In this document: piece after piece, positions 1 through 8,804 of the stretch
Position numbering within the stretch: the first letter of the stretch is position 1
Layout of the letters: every line of letters starts with the position of its first letter
DNA from: Treponema sp.
GTDB lineage: Bacteria; Spirochaetota; Spirochaetia; Treponematales; Treponemataceae
Reading direction: 5' to 3'
DNA length: 18,543 nt
Assembly: GCA_016293005.1 (NCBI GenBank)
Contig: JAEDFA010000039.1
Span: forward strand, 1-18,543
Translations under genes and position numbers: made by a program
Notes under the pieces: model-generated
The model's input: the letters and a program-made list of their open reading frames with translations, nothing else
The model's database searches: none
Told to the model about the DNA's origin: nothing

Positions 1-91
1 CTTAAGAGGAGAGTCAAGCAAAAATCATTAAAAATGTAAAAAAATCAATATTTTAGACATCGCTTGAAGAATTCCAAATTTAGTTTGCAGT

Positions 92-3000
92 CTAATTAAA
101 TTCGCCCTGACTGATTCCGCTTCCAGAAAGGCTGCTTGCACCGCCGGGGAGTTTTTTCACCAGGATTCGCTGCGGAAATTCGTTTATGACAGCCTCAACA
201 TGAGTTATGATTCCAAGCATTTTGTTTTCTCTTGAAAGTCGTTTTAAGGCATTTACAGATTCTGTCAAATAAGAACCACTTAAAGTTCCAAATCCTTCAT
301 CGAGGAAAAGACAGTCAACTTTTACTTTCCGGCTTGCAAATTTTGAAATTCCAAGCGCAAGTGAAAGACTGATTATAAATCTTTCGCCGCCGCTTAAATT
401 GGAAATCGCACGAGGTTCAGAAAAATTAATGTCTTTCACCTCAAAGTCAAGCGAACCGATTTTTGTCTGAACGAGTTTAAATCTGTTTGTGATTCCTTCA
501 AGATAAATATTTGCGATGTCCAGAAGTTTTTTGAAAACAAGCCCTTCCACAAACGAAAGAAAATCTGAACCATCTTTTTTTCCGACCATTTCTTTCATTT
601 TTTTCCATTTTGTAAAAATTTCTACCTGTTTTTCGTAATCTTTTGAAATCTCTGAAAAATTTTCATGATTTTTTTCATCAGCTTTAAGACGCGCATTGAT
701 TTCAATTATTTTTTCATTCAAACTTTCACGGCGATTTTCTTCAAATTCTTTTTGTTCAAGAAGAATTTCTTTCGATTCTGAAACGGTGAATTCTTTCTTA
801 AAATCTTCAAATTCTGTTTTTGCTTTTTCAAGAACGCTTTCGGCTTTAATTTTCTGAGTTTCAAGAGATTTTTTGAGTTGTGAAAAATTTTGAAATTCTT
901 CTTCCGTCAAAATTGAATTCTGAAACTCCGATTCGTCTTTAAAAGAAAATTTTTTAAGCGCAGAATCAAAATCCGCCTCGTATCCCGAAAGCCTTTTTTC
1001 AGTTTCACTCAAATCTTTTTTCTTCTGATCAAAGGCCGACTTAAAACGAGAATGTTCATCTTTCAAATATTGAAAATCATTCTTCACTTCTTCGAGATTT
1101 TTTTTATTTTCTTCTATTAAAATAGAAAGATTTTCGCGTTCCGTGCTGACATTTTTATCACCGAAAAGTTTTTTACGCTCAGTTTCAGAATTTTTAAATG
1201 CCTCATCAATTTGTAAAAATTCAGAAAGATTTTTTTCAAATTCAGCCTTAAAGTTGTCAAGATTTTTCTGAATATTTGAAATCTGCTCAGAATACAGCAT
1301 AATATTTCTTTCGTTTTCATCACGCTTCTTTTTATTTTCTGAAAAAACTTTTCCACGCTCTTCAAGTAAAGAAAGAATTTGCAAAAGCTTTTCTTCAGCG
1401 GCGGTTTTTCCAAAAATGCTTGCGATATTGTTAAATTTTTCAAGAAAAACCGATTTTTCCGCAAAAAGTTCGTCGTTTGATTTTTTAAGATTTTTAAGTT
1501 TTTCATTTGCCGCAGAAATTTCTGTTTCAACATTCCGAATTTCACTTTCGGTTTGACGCCTCTTCTGCGAAAAATTTTCTGCGGTTTCTGCAATTTTTAC
1601 AGTTTTTTCATGATTATCGTTAACTTGCGAAAACAAATCCTGTTCTTCTAGAAACGGATGAATTTTTGACCCGCAGACAGGACACGGTTTTTGCGGTTTA
1701 AGATTTTTTTTGAGTTCTTCCGTGATGTAATAAAATTCTTCAGAAATGAAACTAGTTAGGTTTTTGTTAATCTCCTCAAGTTCCTTTAAAAATCCGTCTT
1801 TTTTAGAAGCAAGAAGAAGAATTTTTTGATTTACAGAATTGATTTCTTTTTCATTTAAAAGAATTTTCTCAGAACAAGTTTCAATCTGAGTTTTAAAGCT
1901 TTTTAATTCCGAAAGTTTTTCCTGAATTTTTTCATCATTCTGATTTTTTTCAAAAAAAGCCTGGAGTTCGCCACTGATTTTTTGTTCAGCGTTGAGTTTT
2001 AAAACGAGTTTTTCATATTCAGATTTTTGAGAATCAAGTTTTTCTAAAGAATTTTCCTTGCGTTCTTTTGCATCGAGAAGATTTTTTGAAAGATTTGCAA
2101 TTTTTCCATCGAGAACAAGAACTTTATCCCAAAGCGGCGTATTTTTTTTCTGAATTTCTTCATTTTGTGAAAGAATTTTCTGAAAATCAGCGATTGTACC
2201 TTCCTTTGCTGAAATATTTTTTTCTGTTTGCACGATTTTTTCTGAAAGACTTTCGATGTCACTCAAAATATTCTGGTTTAGATTACGCTCAGATTTTAAA
2301 AGCTGATAAACTGGGAAAACTTCTTTTGCCGCTTGCGCTTTTTGCAGTTTGATGAAATTTTCTGAAAATTCTTTACAACGAGCATCGATTTCTTCTTTTT
2401 GGTTTACAGAATTAATGTAAACCTCTGATAAATTCTCATATTTTTCACGGAATTTTAATTTTTCATCGATTTTATTGATTTTCGAAGCCGTATTTTTTAA
2501 GTCATTTTTATATTGAACAAGCAAATTCTGTAAATCAGATTTTTCTTCATCAGAAATTATAAGACTTTCCGCATCTTTTTTTCGTTCCGTTAAATTTTCA
2601 AGTTTTGCATTTTCCAAAGAAAAACGCTCACAGATTTTTTCACCGATTTTTTTATATTTTTCAGCACCGTTTAATTTTGCAAGAATTTCTGCACGCTCAC
2701 GCGAATCACTTTTTAAAAACGCATTAAATTCTCCCTGGGCGAGCATTATGGAACGACAGAATTGTTCATATTTTAATTCTATTAATTCTTCAGTTTTTTT
2801 TGCAAACGGTGTTACTCTTCCCTTTGAAAGAATTATTTCACCATCGCTTCGAACGATTGAACAATTCGCCTCGGAAAGTTTTCCATCTTTTTTTCGCTCC
2901 TGCCTGAATTCTGAAGTAAATTCTCCTTTTTCACAGATATAAGTTACACTTGCAGAACAGACTTTAGTTCCCCGAGTCATAATTTCGTTTTCAGAAGAAA

Positions 3001-3193
3001 TTCTTTCCTGACGAGGCGTTCTACCGTAAAGTGCAAGCGTTATCGCGTCAAGAATTGAAGTTTTCCCGGAACCAGTTTCACCGCAAATTACAAAGATGTC
3101 ATGATTCTGTTTATACGACGGCTCTGTAAAATCGATTTTCCATTTTCCTTTGAGGGAATTTATATTTTCAAACTGAATTTTAATTATTCTCAT
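92..3193 (-). CDS. sbcC: Exonuclease subunit SbcC (Rad50-like ATPase)
   Basis: SbcC is the SMC-like ATPase partner of the SbcD nuclease; in the cytoplasm the complex cleaves hairpins, palindromes and protein-blocked DNA ends. The 1033-residue protein has the full layout: an N-terminal Walker A GETGSGKT (about 38-45), long heptad-rich charged coiled coils, a zinc-hook CPVCG with Cys504 and Cys507 almost exactly at the midpoint, a returning coiled coil, then ABC signature LSGGE (about 933-937) and Walker B LFLDEGFG (about 960-970). The start is set at the ATG at 3193, giving MRIIKIQF, because a GGAGAAG ribosome site lies 7 bases upstream; a longer in-frame reading begins at 3259 but adds 22 residues unlike the family. 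It overlaps the end of sbcD by 14 bases, which suggests translational coupling. No terminator is visible downstream. Confidence 0.95.
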   Translation of the reverse strand: MRIIKIQFENINSLKGKWKIDFTEPSYKQNHDIFVICGETGSGKTSILDAITLALYGRTPRQERISSENEIMTRGTKVCSASVTYICEKGEFTSEFRQERKKDGKLSEANCSIVRSDGEIILSKGRVTPFAKKTEELIELKYEQFCRSIMLAQGEFNAFLKSDSRERAEILAKLNGAEKYKKIGEKICERFSLENAKLENLTERKKDAESLIISDEEKSDLQNLLVQYKNDLKNTASKINKIDEKLKFREKYENLSEVYINSVNQKEEIDARCKEFSENFIKLQKAQAAKEVFPVYQLLKSERNLNQNILSDIESLSEKIVQTEKNISAKEGTIADFQKILSQNEEIQKKNTPLWDKVLVLDGKIANLSKNLLDAKERKENSLEKLDSQKSEYEKLVLKLNAEQKISGELQAFFEKNQNDEKIQEKLSELKSFKTQIETCSEKILLNEKEINSVNQKILLLASKKDGFLKELEEINKNLTSFISEEFYYITEELKKNLKPQKPCPVCGSKIHPFLEEQDLFSQVNDNHEKTVKIAETAENFSQKRRQTESEIRNVETEISAANEKLKNLKKSNDELFAEKSVFLEKFNNIASIFGKTAAEEKLLQILSLLEERGKVFSENKKKRDENERNIMLYSEQISNIQKNLDNFKAEFEKNLSEFLQIDEAFKNSETERKKLFGDKNVSTERENLSILIEENKKNLEEVKNDFQYLKDEHSRFKSAFDQKKKDLSETEKRLSGYEADFDSALKKFSFKDESEFQNSILTEEEFQNFSQLKKSLETQKIKAESVLEKAKTEFEDFKKEFTVSESKEILLEQKEFEENRRESLNEKIIEINARLKADEKNHENFSEISKDYEKQVEIFTKWKKMKEMVGKKDGSDFLSFVEGLVFKKLLDIANIYLEGITNRFKLVQTKIGSLDFEVKDINFSEPRAISNLSGGERFIISLSLALGISKFASRKVKVDCLFLDEGFGTLSGSYLTESVNALKRLSRENKMLGIITHVEAVINEFPQRILVKKLPGGASSLSGSGISQGEFN

Positions 3194-4463
3194 TTTCAAC
3201 TTCTCCAGAAATTTCTTTAAAAAGCGGAAGATATATGTCGAAAGCCGTTTCAAGTTCATCTGGATTTTCTACACCCGGAAGTTTTGCACGAATCAGGCTT
3301 TTAAAAATACTTTCTTCATCAAAATCAGAAATATCGCCAGATTGAAATTCTGAAAATCCCTGAAGATTTATATTTTGCATTGATTCCGAAAGAATTTTTT
3401 TACTCACGATGTGAATTTTTTCAGGAAGATTTTTTACGGTTTCTTCGATTTCAAAATCTATGTCGCGATTAACTTCAGGTTTGTAGCAGAGTTCAAGAAA
3501 ATTTTCTTTTTCAATATTTATGGAAGAATATTCCGAAAGCCGCTCGATAATTTCATCAATTGTTCCCTGAAGGCGTTCGTAAACATAAAGCGGTTCATCA
3601 AAATGAAGGAATTTAACTTTGACTTCATCTGAAATTTCAACTGAAAGAACTCCTTTTTTTATTCTGCACTCATCAAAACCCATTACAACCGGAGAACCTG
3701 AATAACGGATTCTGTTGTTTTTTGAAACCATCGTGTGATAATGAATATGCCCGAGTGCAACATAGTCAAATTCTTGTGGGAAAACATTTGAATGAACTTT
3801 TCCAAGATTTCCAATTACATCGAGATTTTTTACGCCGTCATCGATTTTAGATTCATTTTCATCAGAACGAAGACCTTCAAGACCAGAAGCATGAAGATGA
3901 CCAGTCGAAATCAGCGGAATTTTACGAGAAGAACGAAGTTTTTCAGCACATTCGTACACTTTTTTATACAATATGCTATAACCTCTATCACTTAATGCAG
4001 AGTCGCAATCGTCAGTATCATTTAAAAATGACCTTAGTTCTACTTCGCGGGCAAACGGAACTGCAGCGCAAATCCCGATAACATTCTGATTTTTATCTTT
4101 TAATTCAAAAACCATATCTTCAATCTGAATATTGCAGGCACTTCCTACAACATGTATGTTCAATTTTTTTAAAATTTGTTTTGGCGCATCCAAAAGATTC
4201 CCGGAATCGTGATTTCCGCCGATTATTACAATATTTGAACATTCAGTTTCATCAAGCACCGAAAGAAAATCAAAATAAAGTTTTCGCGCCTCAACCGAAG
4301 GATTTGCAACATCAAAAACATCCCCCGAAATCACGAGAACTTCTGCCTTTTCCTGAATAATTTTTTCTTTCAGCCATTTAAAAAAATGCCTGTATTCTTC
4401 CGTGCGGTTTATGTCGTGCATCTGATTTCCAAGATGCCAGTCTGCCGTGTGAATTAATTTCAT
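3180..4463 (-). CDS. sbcD: Exonuclease subunit SbcD (Mre11-like nuclease)
   Basis: SbcD is the Mn-dependent phosphoesterase subunit of SbcCD, with exonuclease and endonuclease activity on DNA ends and hairpins. The 427-residue protein carries the calcineurin-like metallophosphatase motifs in order: TADWHLG (Asp8, His10), ISGDVFD (Asp48), GGNHDSG (Asn84, His85, Asp86), GHLH (His189, His191) and LGHIHYH (His239, His241). The C-terminal part fits the capping and SbcC-binding region of the family. Length and motif order are normal. It is the first gene of the sbcDC pair and is transcribed away from the small gene at 4560. The ATG at 4463 follows an AGGGT-type ribosome site 4 bases upstream and an extended -10 box. 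Confidence 0.95.
   Translation of the reverse strand: MKLIHTADWHLGNQMHDINRTEEYRHFFKWLKEKIIQEKAEVLVISGDVFDVANPSVEARKLYFDFLSVLDETECSNIVIIGGNHDSGNLLDAPKQILKKLNIHVVGSACNIQIEDMVFELKDKNQNVIGICAAVPFAREVELRSFLNDTDDCDSALSDRGYSILYKKVYECAEKLRSSRKIPLISTGHLHASGLEGLRSDENESKIDDGVKNLDVIGNLGKVHSNVFPQEFDYVALGHIHYHTMVSKNNRIRYSGSPVVMGFDECRIKKGVLSVEISDEVKVKFLHFDEPLYVYERLQGTIDEIIERLSEYSSINIEKENFLELCYKPEVNRDIDFEIEETVKNLPEKIHIVSKKILSESMQNINLQGFSEFQSGDISDFDEESIFKSLIRAKLPGVENPDELETAFDIYLPLFKEISGEVENENN
3200..3206 (-). promoter_or_regulatory. Ribosome binding site of sbcC
   Basis: On the minus strand this reads GGAGAAG, 6 to 7 bases before the ATG at 3193 and inside the 3' end of sbcD. It decides the sbcC start against the longer in-frame alternative at 3259. 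Confidence 0.75.
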
Positions 4464-4484
4464 TTTACCCTAAATCCTTTTTTT

Positions 4485-4493
4485 ATTATAACA
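4485..4493 (-). promoter_or_regulatory. Extended -10 promoter of sbcDC
   Basis: The minus strand reads TGTTATAAT: a perfect TATAAT preceded by TG with one spacer base, the extended -10 form that needs little -35. No good -35 is seen at 17 bases. Predicted transcription start is near 4478, leaving a leader of about 15 bases that contains the sbcD ribosome site. Confidence 0.55.
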
Positions 4494-4519
4494 AAAATTT
4501 TTCTTCAATAAAATACATC

Positions 4520-4548
4520 TCGACTTTTACAAAAAATACTGATAATAT
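4520..4548 (+). promoter_or_regulatory. Weak candidate promoter of the acidic protein gene
   Basis: TCGACT (4520-4525) and TAATAT (4543-4548) are 17 bases apart, each matching 4 of 6 consensus positions. The predicted transcript would start at about 4555, only a few bases before the ATG at 4560, which lacks a ribosome site. This is weak evidence in AT-rich DNA. Confidence 0.25.
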
Positions 4549-4559
4549 TGATTCTGAAA

Positions 4560-4925
4560 ATGATAGAAAATCCTGATAACTTTTTAATCTCAGTTCTCGC
4601 ACAAATAAAAGACGAATATACCGAATGCCTTGAAGTTTCCAAAAAAAATCCTCTCGCAGAATACAAAGAAATTTCACAAGATTACGAAGAATGCATTAAA
4701 AATTTAGAAAACATTCTTTCAACCGTACATTCCATTGATGACCTTGCAGAACAAGATGAAGAAACAATCGGATTCGTTTTTGAATGTCTTGAAGATTTTA
4801 CATCAAATTTTATAATTTCCCCAGACGGAACAAAAAATTTTGAAACCGACATGCACAATTACGCAAAACTCGAAGAACTCCTTGGAATGTTTTTCGATGA
4901 CGAAGCAGAAGATTCAGATTCTTAG
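4560..4925 (+). CDS. Small acidic protein of unknown function
   Basis: I do not recognise this 121-residue protein. It is strongly acidic: 32 Asp or Glu against 7 Lys and no Arg, ending in an Asp/Glu/Ser tail (DDEAEDSDS). It has no signal peptide or membrane segment and is probably helical and cytoplasmic. Four cysteines are scattered without a metal motif. The ATG at 4560 is preferred; an in-frame TTG at 4548 would add four residues, and neither has a clear Shine-Dalgarno site. Codon use and an open frame filling the space between sbcD and feoAB support a real gene. Its TAG stop (4923-4925) overlaps the TAA stop of convergent feoAB. A role with SbcCD or FeoAB is not implied by position alone. 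Confidence 0.7.
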   Translation: MIENPDNFLISVLAQIKDEYTECLEVSKKNPLAEYKEISQDYEECIKNLENILSTVHSIDDLAEQDEETIGFVFECLEDFTSNFIISPDGTKNFETDMHNYAKLEELLGMFFDDEAEDSDS

Positions 4926-7258
4926 AACAAATTAAAAATCAGTCTCGTAAAAAGTGCAAAAATCCATGCAAGTACACACTGCCACAGAGCAACGCATAAT
5001 GCCCACTTTGTTCCTAATTCCCGTTTAATCGAAGCAATGGCAGCAACGCAAGGCGTATATAAAAGCGAAAAAACAAGCATTGATGCTGCCGTTACCGCAG
5101 AAACAGACTCAACGATTGAAGATGAAAACAAAACTTGCATTGACGAAACGACAGTTTCCTTTGCCATAATTCCGCTGATTAACGATGTAATAATCCGCCA
5201 GTCGTCAAGGCCTATAGATTTAAAAAGCGGAGAAACAAATCCTGCAATCATCGCCATAATACTTTTTGAAGAATCTTCGACATAATTCAGTTTAAAATCA
5301 AAACTCTGGAAAAACCAGACGACGATTGTAGCAACAAAAATCACCGTAAATGCTCTTGTCACAAAATCTTTTGCCTTTTCCCACAAAAGTTGAGCAACAT
5401 TTTTTATTCCCGGAAGCCTGTAATTTGGAAGTTCCATAACAAAAGGTACAGCGGTTCCTTTAAAAATCGTAGATTTATACACGAGTGCAACGATAATTCC
5501 GACTAAAATTCCAAGAAAATATAAACCTGTCATGATGAGAGCGCCGTGCTTTGGGAAAAAAGCGTTTACAAAAAATGCATAAATTGGAAGTTTCGCAGTG
5601 CAGCTCATAAACGGTGTCAGAAGAATTGTCATACGCCTGTCCCGCCTGCTTGGAAGAGTTCGTGTTGACATTACCGCTGGAACAGTGCAACCAAAACCGA
5701 TTAAAAGCGAAACAATACTTTTCCCAGAAAGCCCGATTTTCCGAAGAAGTTTGTCCATGAAAAAAGCAACGCGTGCAATATAACCGCTATCCTCAAGAAT
5801 CGAAAGAAAAAAGAAAAGCGTTACGATAATCGGAAGAAAACTTAAAACTCCTCCTACTCCGCCGAAAATTCCGTCTGTGACAAGTTTCTGAATTGCAATA
5901 TTTACCCCCGATGAAACCATTAATTTTTCAACCGCACCCGAAAGAGCATCAAGACCAGACTGTATTAAATCCTGAAAAAACGAACCGATTACATTGAATG
6001 TTAAATAGAAGACAAGTGCCATTATCAGAATAAAACACGGAATTGCAGTCCATTTTCCAGTTAGAATTCTGTCGATTTTTTCTGAACGGCGATGCCCGAT
6101 GCTTTCAACAGGTTTCTTGACAGTTTTTTCACAGACGCGCTCGATAAAATCAAAACGCATATCAGCCATTGCAGCGCTTCTATCCATTTTACTCTCATTT
6201 TCCATCTGAAGAACGACATGTTCAATCATTTCTTTTTCGTTTGAATCAAGAGAAAGTTTTTCTAAAATCAGTTTGTCGCCTTCGATAATTTTTGTAGCGC
6301 AAAATCTTACCGGAAGCGATTTTTGTTCTGCGTGATTTTCAATAATCGCTTCTACAGTATGAATTGCTTTGTGCACCGAGCCGTCATGATCGCTTTTTAA
6401 ACAATAATCCTGAGGAACAGGTTTTTCCTGATATTGTGCAAGATGAACGGCATGATTTACAAGTTCCTGAATCCCTTGATTTTTTATAGCAGAAATTGGA
6501 ACGACCGGCACACCCAAAAGAGATTCCATTCCGTTTATGTCAATTTCTCCGTGATTTGCAATAAGTTCGTCCATCATATTGAGCGCGATTACCATCGGAA
6601 TATTCATCTCAAGAAGCTGCATTGTAAGATAAAGATTTCGCTCGATATTTGTGGCATCGACAATATTTATAATTGCTTTTGGTTTTTCGTTCAGAACAAA
6701 ATTTCTTGAAACGATTTCTTCACTGGAATACGGCGACATAGAATAAATTCCTGGCAAATCCGTTACAAGCGTATTTTCACGGCCTTTAATCATTCCAGTT
6801 TTTTTGTCAACTGTAACGCCGGGAAAATTTCCGACATGCTGATTTGAACCAGTAAGCTGATTGAAAAGCGTCGTCTTTCCGCAGTTTTGATTTCCGACGA
6901 GTGCAAAAGTTAAAGTTGTTCCTTTTGGAAGAGGATTTTCGTGAGTTTTTGAATGATATTTTCCGTCCTCACCAAGACCAGGATGTTCAGTCTGAATAAT
7001 TTCTTGAATGCGTTCGTGCTTGTTTTTGCGTTCGACGATTTTTTCTATTTTAATTTCTGAAGCGTCTAAAAGTCTGAGCGTTAATTCATATCCGTGAATC
7101 TGAAGTTCCATTGGATCGCCCATCGGTGCAAATTTTGTTACCGTAACTTCAGCACCTGGAATTACACCCATATCAAGAAAATGCTGGCGCAAAGAACCTT
7201 CTCCACCAACTGAAGTAATAACTGCGCTTTCCCCGACTTTTAAATCTCTTAATGTCAT
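4922..7258 (-). CDS. feoB: Ferrous iron transporter, fused FeoA-FeoB
   Basis: This inner-membrane protein imports Fe(II), with a G-protein domain controlling the membrane part. In the 778-residue protein, residues 1 to about 76 form a FeoA SH3-like domain, followed by a charged linker, then the NFeoB GTPase domain with G1 GNQNCGKT (about 122-129), G3 DLPG (about 167-170) and G4 NMMD (about 227-230), and a polytopic C-terminal half. The membrane part includes the FeoB gate region GFGCTVPAVMSTRTLPSRRD and a later MSCTAKLP segment. The FeoA fusion replaces a separate feoA; no feoC is nearby. The ATG at 7258 is chosen because AGGTGAGG lies 6 bases upstream; a GTG at 7270 falls inside that site. 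The gene is transcribed divergently from a MATE exporter. Confidence 0.95.
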   Translation of the reverse strand: MTLRDLKVGESAVITSVGGEGSLRQHFLDMGVIPGAEVTVTKFAPMGDPMELQIHGYELTLRLLDASEIKIEKIVERKNKHERIQEIIQTEHPGLGEDGKYHSKTHENPLPKGTTLTFALVGNQNCGKTTLFNQLTGSNQHVGNFPGVTVDKKTGMIKGRENTLVTDLPGIYSMSPYSSEEIVSRNFVLNEKPKAIINIVDATNIERNLYLTMQLLEMNIPMVIALNMMDELIANHGEIDINGMESLLGVPVVPISAIKNQGIQELVNHAVHLAQYQEKPVPQDYCLKSDHDGSVHKAIHTVEAIIENHAEQKSLPVRFCATKIIEGDKLILEKLSLDSNEKEMIEHVVLQMENESKMDRSAAMADMRFDFIERVCEKTVKKPVESIGHRRSEKIDRILTGKWTAIPCFILIMALVFYLTFNVIGSFFQDLIQSGLDALSGAVEKLMVSSGVNIAIQKLVTDGIFGGVGGVLSFLPIIVTLFFFLSILEDSGYIARVAFFMDKLLRKIGLSGKSIVSLLIGFGCTVPAVMSTRTLPSRRDRRMTILLTPFMSCTAKLPIYAFFVNAFFPKHGALIMTGLYFLGILVGIIVALVYKSTIFKGTAVPFVMELPNYRLPGIKNVAQLLWEKAKDFVTRAFTVIFVATIVVWFFQSFDFKLNYVEDSSKSIMAMIAGFVSPLFKSIGLDDWRIITSLISGIMAKETVVSSMQVLFSSSIVESVSAVTAASMLVFSLLYTPCVAAIASIKRELGTKWALCVALWQCVLAWIFALFTRLIFNLF

Positions 7259-7264
7259 AATCTG

Positions 7265-7272
7265 CCTCACCT
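7265..7272 (-). promoter_or_regulatory. Ribosome binding site of feoAB
   Basis: The minus strand reads AGGTGAGG, 6 bases before the ATG at 7258. It is the strongest ribosome site in the window and rules out the GTG at 7270 as the start. Confidence 0.75.
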
Positions 7273-7274
7273 AT

Positions 7275-7303
7275 AATATAATGATTTATGAGCTTTATAT
7301 CAA
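7275..7303 (-). promoter_or_regulatory. Candidate promoter of feoAB
   Basis: On the minus strand TTGATA (7303-7298) and TATATT (7280-7275) are separated by 17 bases, each 5 of 6 to consensus. The expected start, near 7268, falls inside the ribosome site, so either the leader is extremely short or an upstream promoter is also used. An AT-rich, partly palindromic stretch (7273-7289) overlaps the -10 region and could hold a metal-regulator site, but no clean Fur or DtxR box is seen. Confidence 0.4.
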
Positions 7304-7361
7304 AGAAAATTTTTTGTACGCTTGAGATTTTAAAAACCTTTTTTATTTTTTTGATTTTTTA

Positions 7362-7367
7362 TATAAT
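7362..7367 (+). promoter_or_regulatory. Candidate -10 box of the MATE operon
   Basis: A perfect TATAAT lies 78 bases before the MATE start codon. The -35 region is a T-run with little match, so this is only a candidate. It would give a leader of about 70 bases in which I see no recognisable riboswitch or strong hairpin. Confidence 0.35.
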
Positions 7368-7445
7368 TAATGCCGAAAAAAATTCTTATTAAAAAAGGGA
7401 TGCATCAAGTCTTAATTCTTTCAAGGCTTCTTTGCAGAAATTTAT

Positions 7446-8804
7446 ATGCCACAAAAATTAACAGAAGGAAGTATTTCCCGTTCACTCATCAGATTTTCCC
7501 TGCCGTTTTTAGTTTCAAATTTTATTCAGATTTTATACGGACTTGTGGATTTATACATTATCGGACGATATTGCAATTCAGCAGTAATCACGGCAGTTTC
7601 TGTCGGAAGTCAGGTAATGCATCTTGTTACCGTCGTAATCACTTCACTTTTGATGGGAACAACTGTAATGATAAGCCACGGAATCGGTGCAAACGATTCT
7701 CAAAAAATCAAAAAAAACATCGGAAATTCCACAACATTTTTCACCATTTTTTCAGTTGCGCTTTGCATAATTATGCTCCTATTCAACAACACTCTTTTAA
7801 AATTGCTTTCAGTCCCGGAAGAATCTTTCAAAGAAGCAAAAATTTATCTTGTAATCTGCTTTCTCGGAATTCCGTTCATCACTATGTGCAACCTTTTAAG
7901 CGCAATTCTTCGAGGACTTGGAGATTCAAAAACTCCAATGTATTTTGTTGCAATTGCCTGCGTAATAAATATTGTTCTAGATTTTCTTTTCATCGGAATT
8001 TTAAAACTCAGTGCAATGGGAGCAGCGCTTGGAACTGTAATCGCACAAAGTATAAGCGTTTTTCTGGGACTTTTAATCATCAGACGAAAAAAACTGAATT
8101 TAAATCTTTCAAAATCAGATTTTTTCCTTGAACCTTTTACCCTCAAAAAGAATTTTTCAGTCGGAATTCCAATTGCATTTCAAGACGGAATTGTTCAGAT
8201 TTCTTTCATTATAATTACAAAAATTGCAAACGGACGCGGTATTGAAATGGCTGCCGCAGTCGGAATCGTCGAAAAAATTATCTCGATTATGTTTTTAATT
8301 CCTTCAAGTATGCTTTCTTCAATTTCTACTTTCTGTGCGCAAAATGCAGGCGCAAACCTCCACAAACGCGCAAAAAAAGCGCTGGCACTCGGAATTTTAA
8401 TCACTTCCATTTCCGGAATAATCATATCACTTCTGACTCAAATTTCCCCGGAATCGCTGATTGCAATTTTCACAAACGAAAGTAAAGTTCAGCAATTTGG
8501 CGGACAATATCTGCGCTCTTATGTCACGGACTGCATTTTCGCAGGAATTCATTTCTGCTTCAGCGGATATTTTGCAGCCTACCAAAAATCGCTTCTCTGT
8601 TTCATTCACAATATAGCTTCAGTTGTGCTTGCCCGAATCCCGATTTCTGAAATTGCGACAATTTTGTACCCGCAAAATCTTTTCCCGATGGGAATGGCCG
8701 CTCCTTTAGGTTCAATTTTATCTGATGTAATCTGCATAGTTTTCTTCATCATATTCTTCAGAAAAATTTCAAAAACTGATAAAATAATTTTGCAGAATGA
8801 ATAA
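7446..8804 (+). CDS. MATE family efflux transporter
   Basis: This is a polytopic inner-membrane antiporter of the MATE/MOP superfamily (NorM/DinF-like), exporting organic cations, drugs or flavins using a Na+ or H+ gradient. At 452 residues with about 12 hydrophobic segments it has normal family length. The N-terminus (GSISRSLIRFSLPFLVSNF then LYGLVDLYIIGRY) and the central AILRGLGDSKTPMY segment are typical. No strong ribosome site precedes the ATG at 7446. Its last 8 bases overlap the next gene, so it is the first gene of a three-gene operon with EetA-like and EetB-like proteins. Some MATE proteins (Shewanella Bfe, E. coli YeeO) export flavins; with the neighbouring ApbE this makes FAD export a plausible but unproven substrate. 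Family assignment is sure, substrate is not. Confidence 0.93.
   Translation: MPQKLTEGSISRSLIRFSLPFLVSNFIQILYGLVDLYIIGRYCNSAVITAVSVGSQVMHLVTVVITSLLMGTTVMISHGIGANDSQKIKKNIGNSTTFFTIFSVALCIIMLLFNNTLLKLLSVPEESFKEAKIYLVICFLGIPFITMCNLLSAILRGLGDSKTPMYFVAIACVINIVLDFLFIGILKLSAMGAALGTVIAQSISVFLGLLIIRRKKLNLNLSKSDFFLEPFTLKKNFSVGIPIAFQDGIVQISFIIITKIANGRGIEMAAAVGIVEKIISIMFLIPSSMLSSISTFCAQNAGANLHKRAKKALALGILITSISGIIISLLTQISPESLIAIFTNESKVQQFGGQYLRSYVTDCIFAGIHFCFSGYFAAYQKSLLCFIHNIASVVLARIPISEIATILYPQNLFPMGMAAPLGSILSDVICIVFFIIFFRKISKTDKIILQNE

Noticed and set aside
1..91. Possible terminator after sbcC
   Set aside because: T-runs are present on the minus strand, but no stable stem precedes them.
1117..1593. 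158-residue frame inside sbcC, same strand
   Set aside because: It is a shifted frame of the A-rich coiled-coil coding sequence, giving a Lys/Phe/Leu-rich product without domains.
7370..8131. 253-residue plus-strand frame overlapping the MATE gene
   Set aside because: It runs out of frame through the MATE gene, and its product is an unnatural mix of Asn, Lys, Arg, Phe, Ser and Cys with no recognisable motif.
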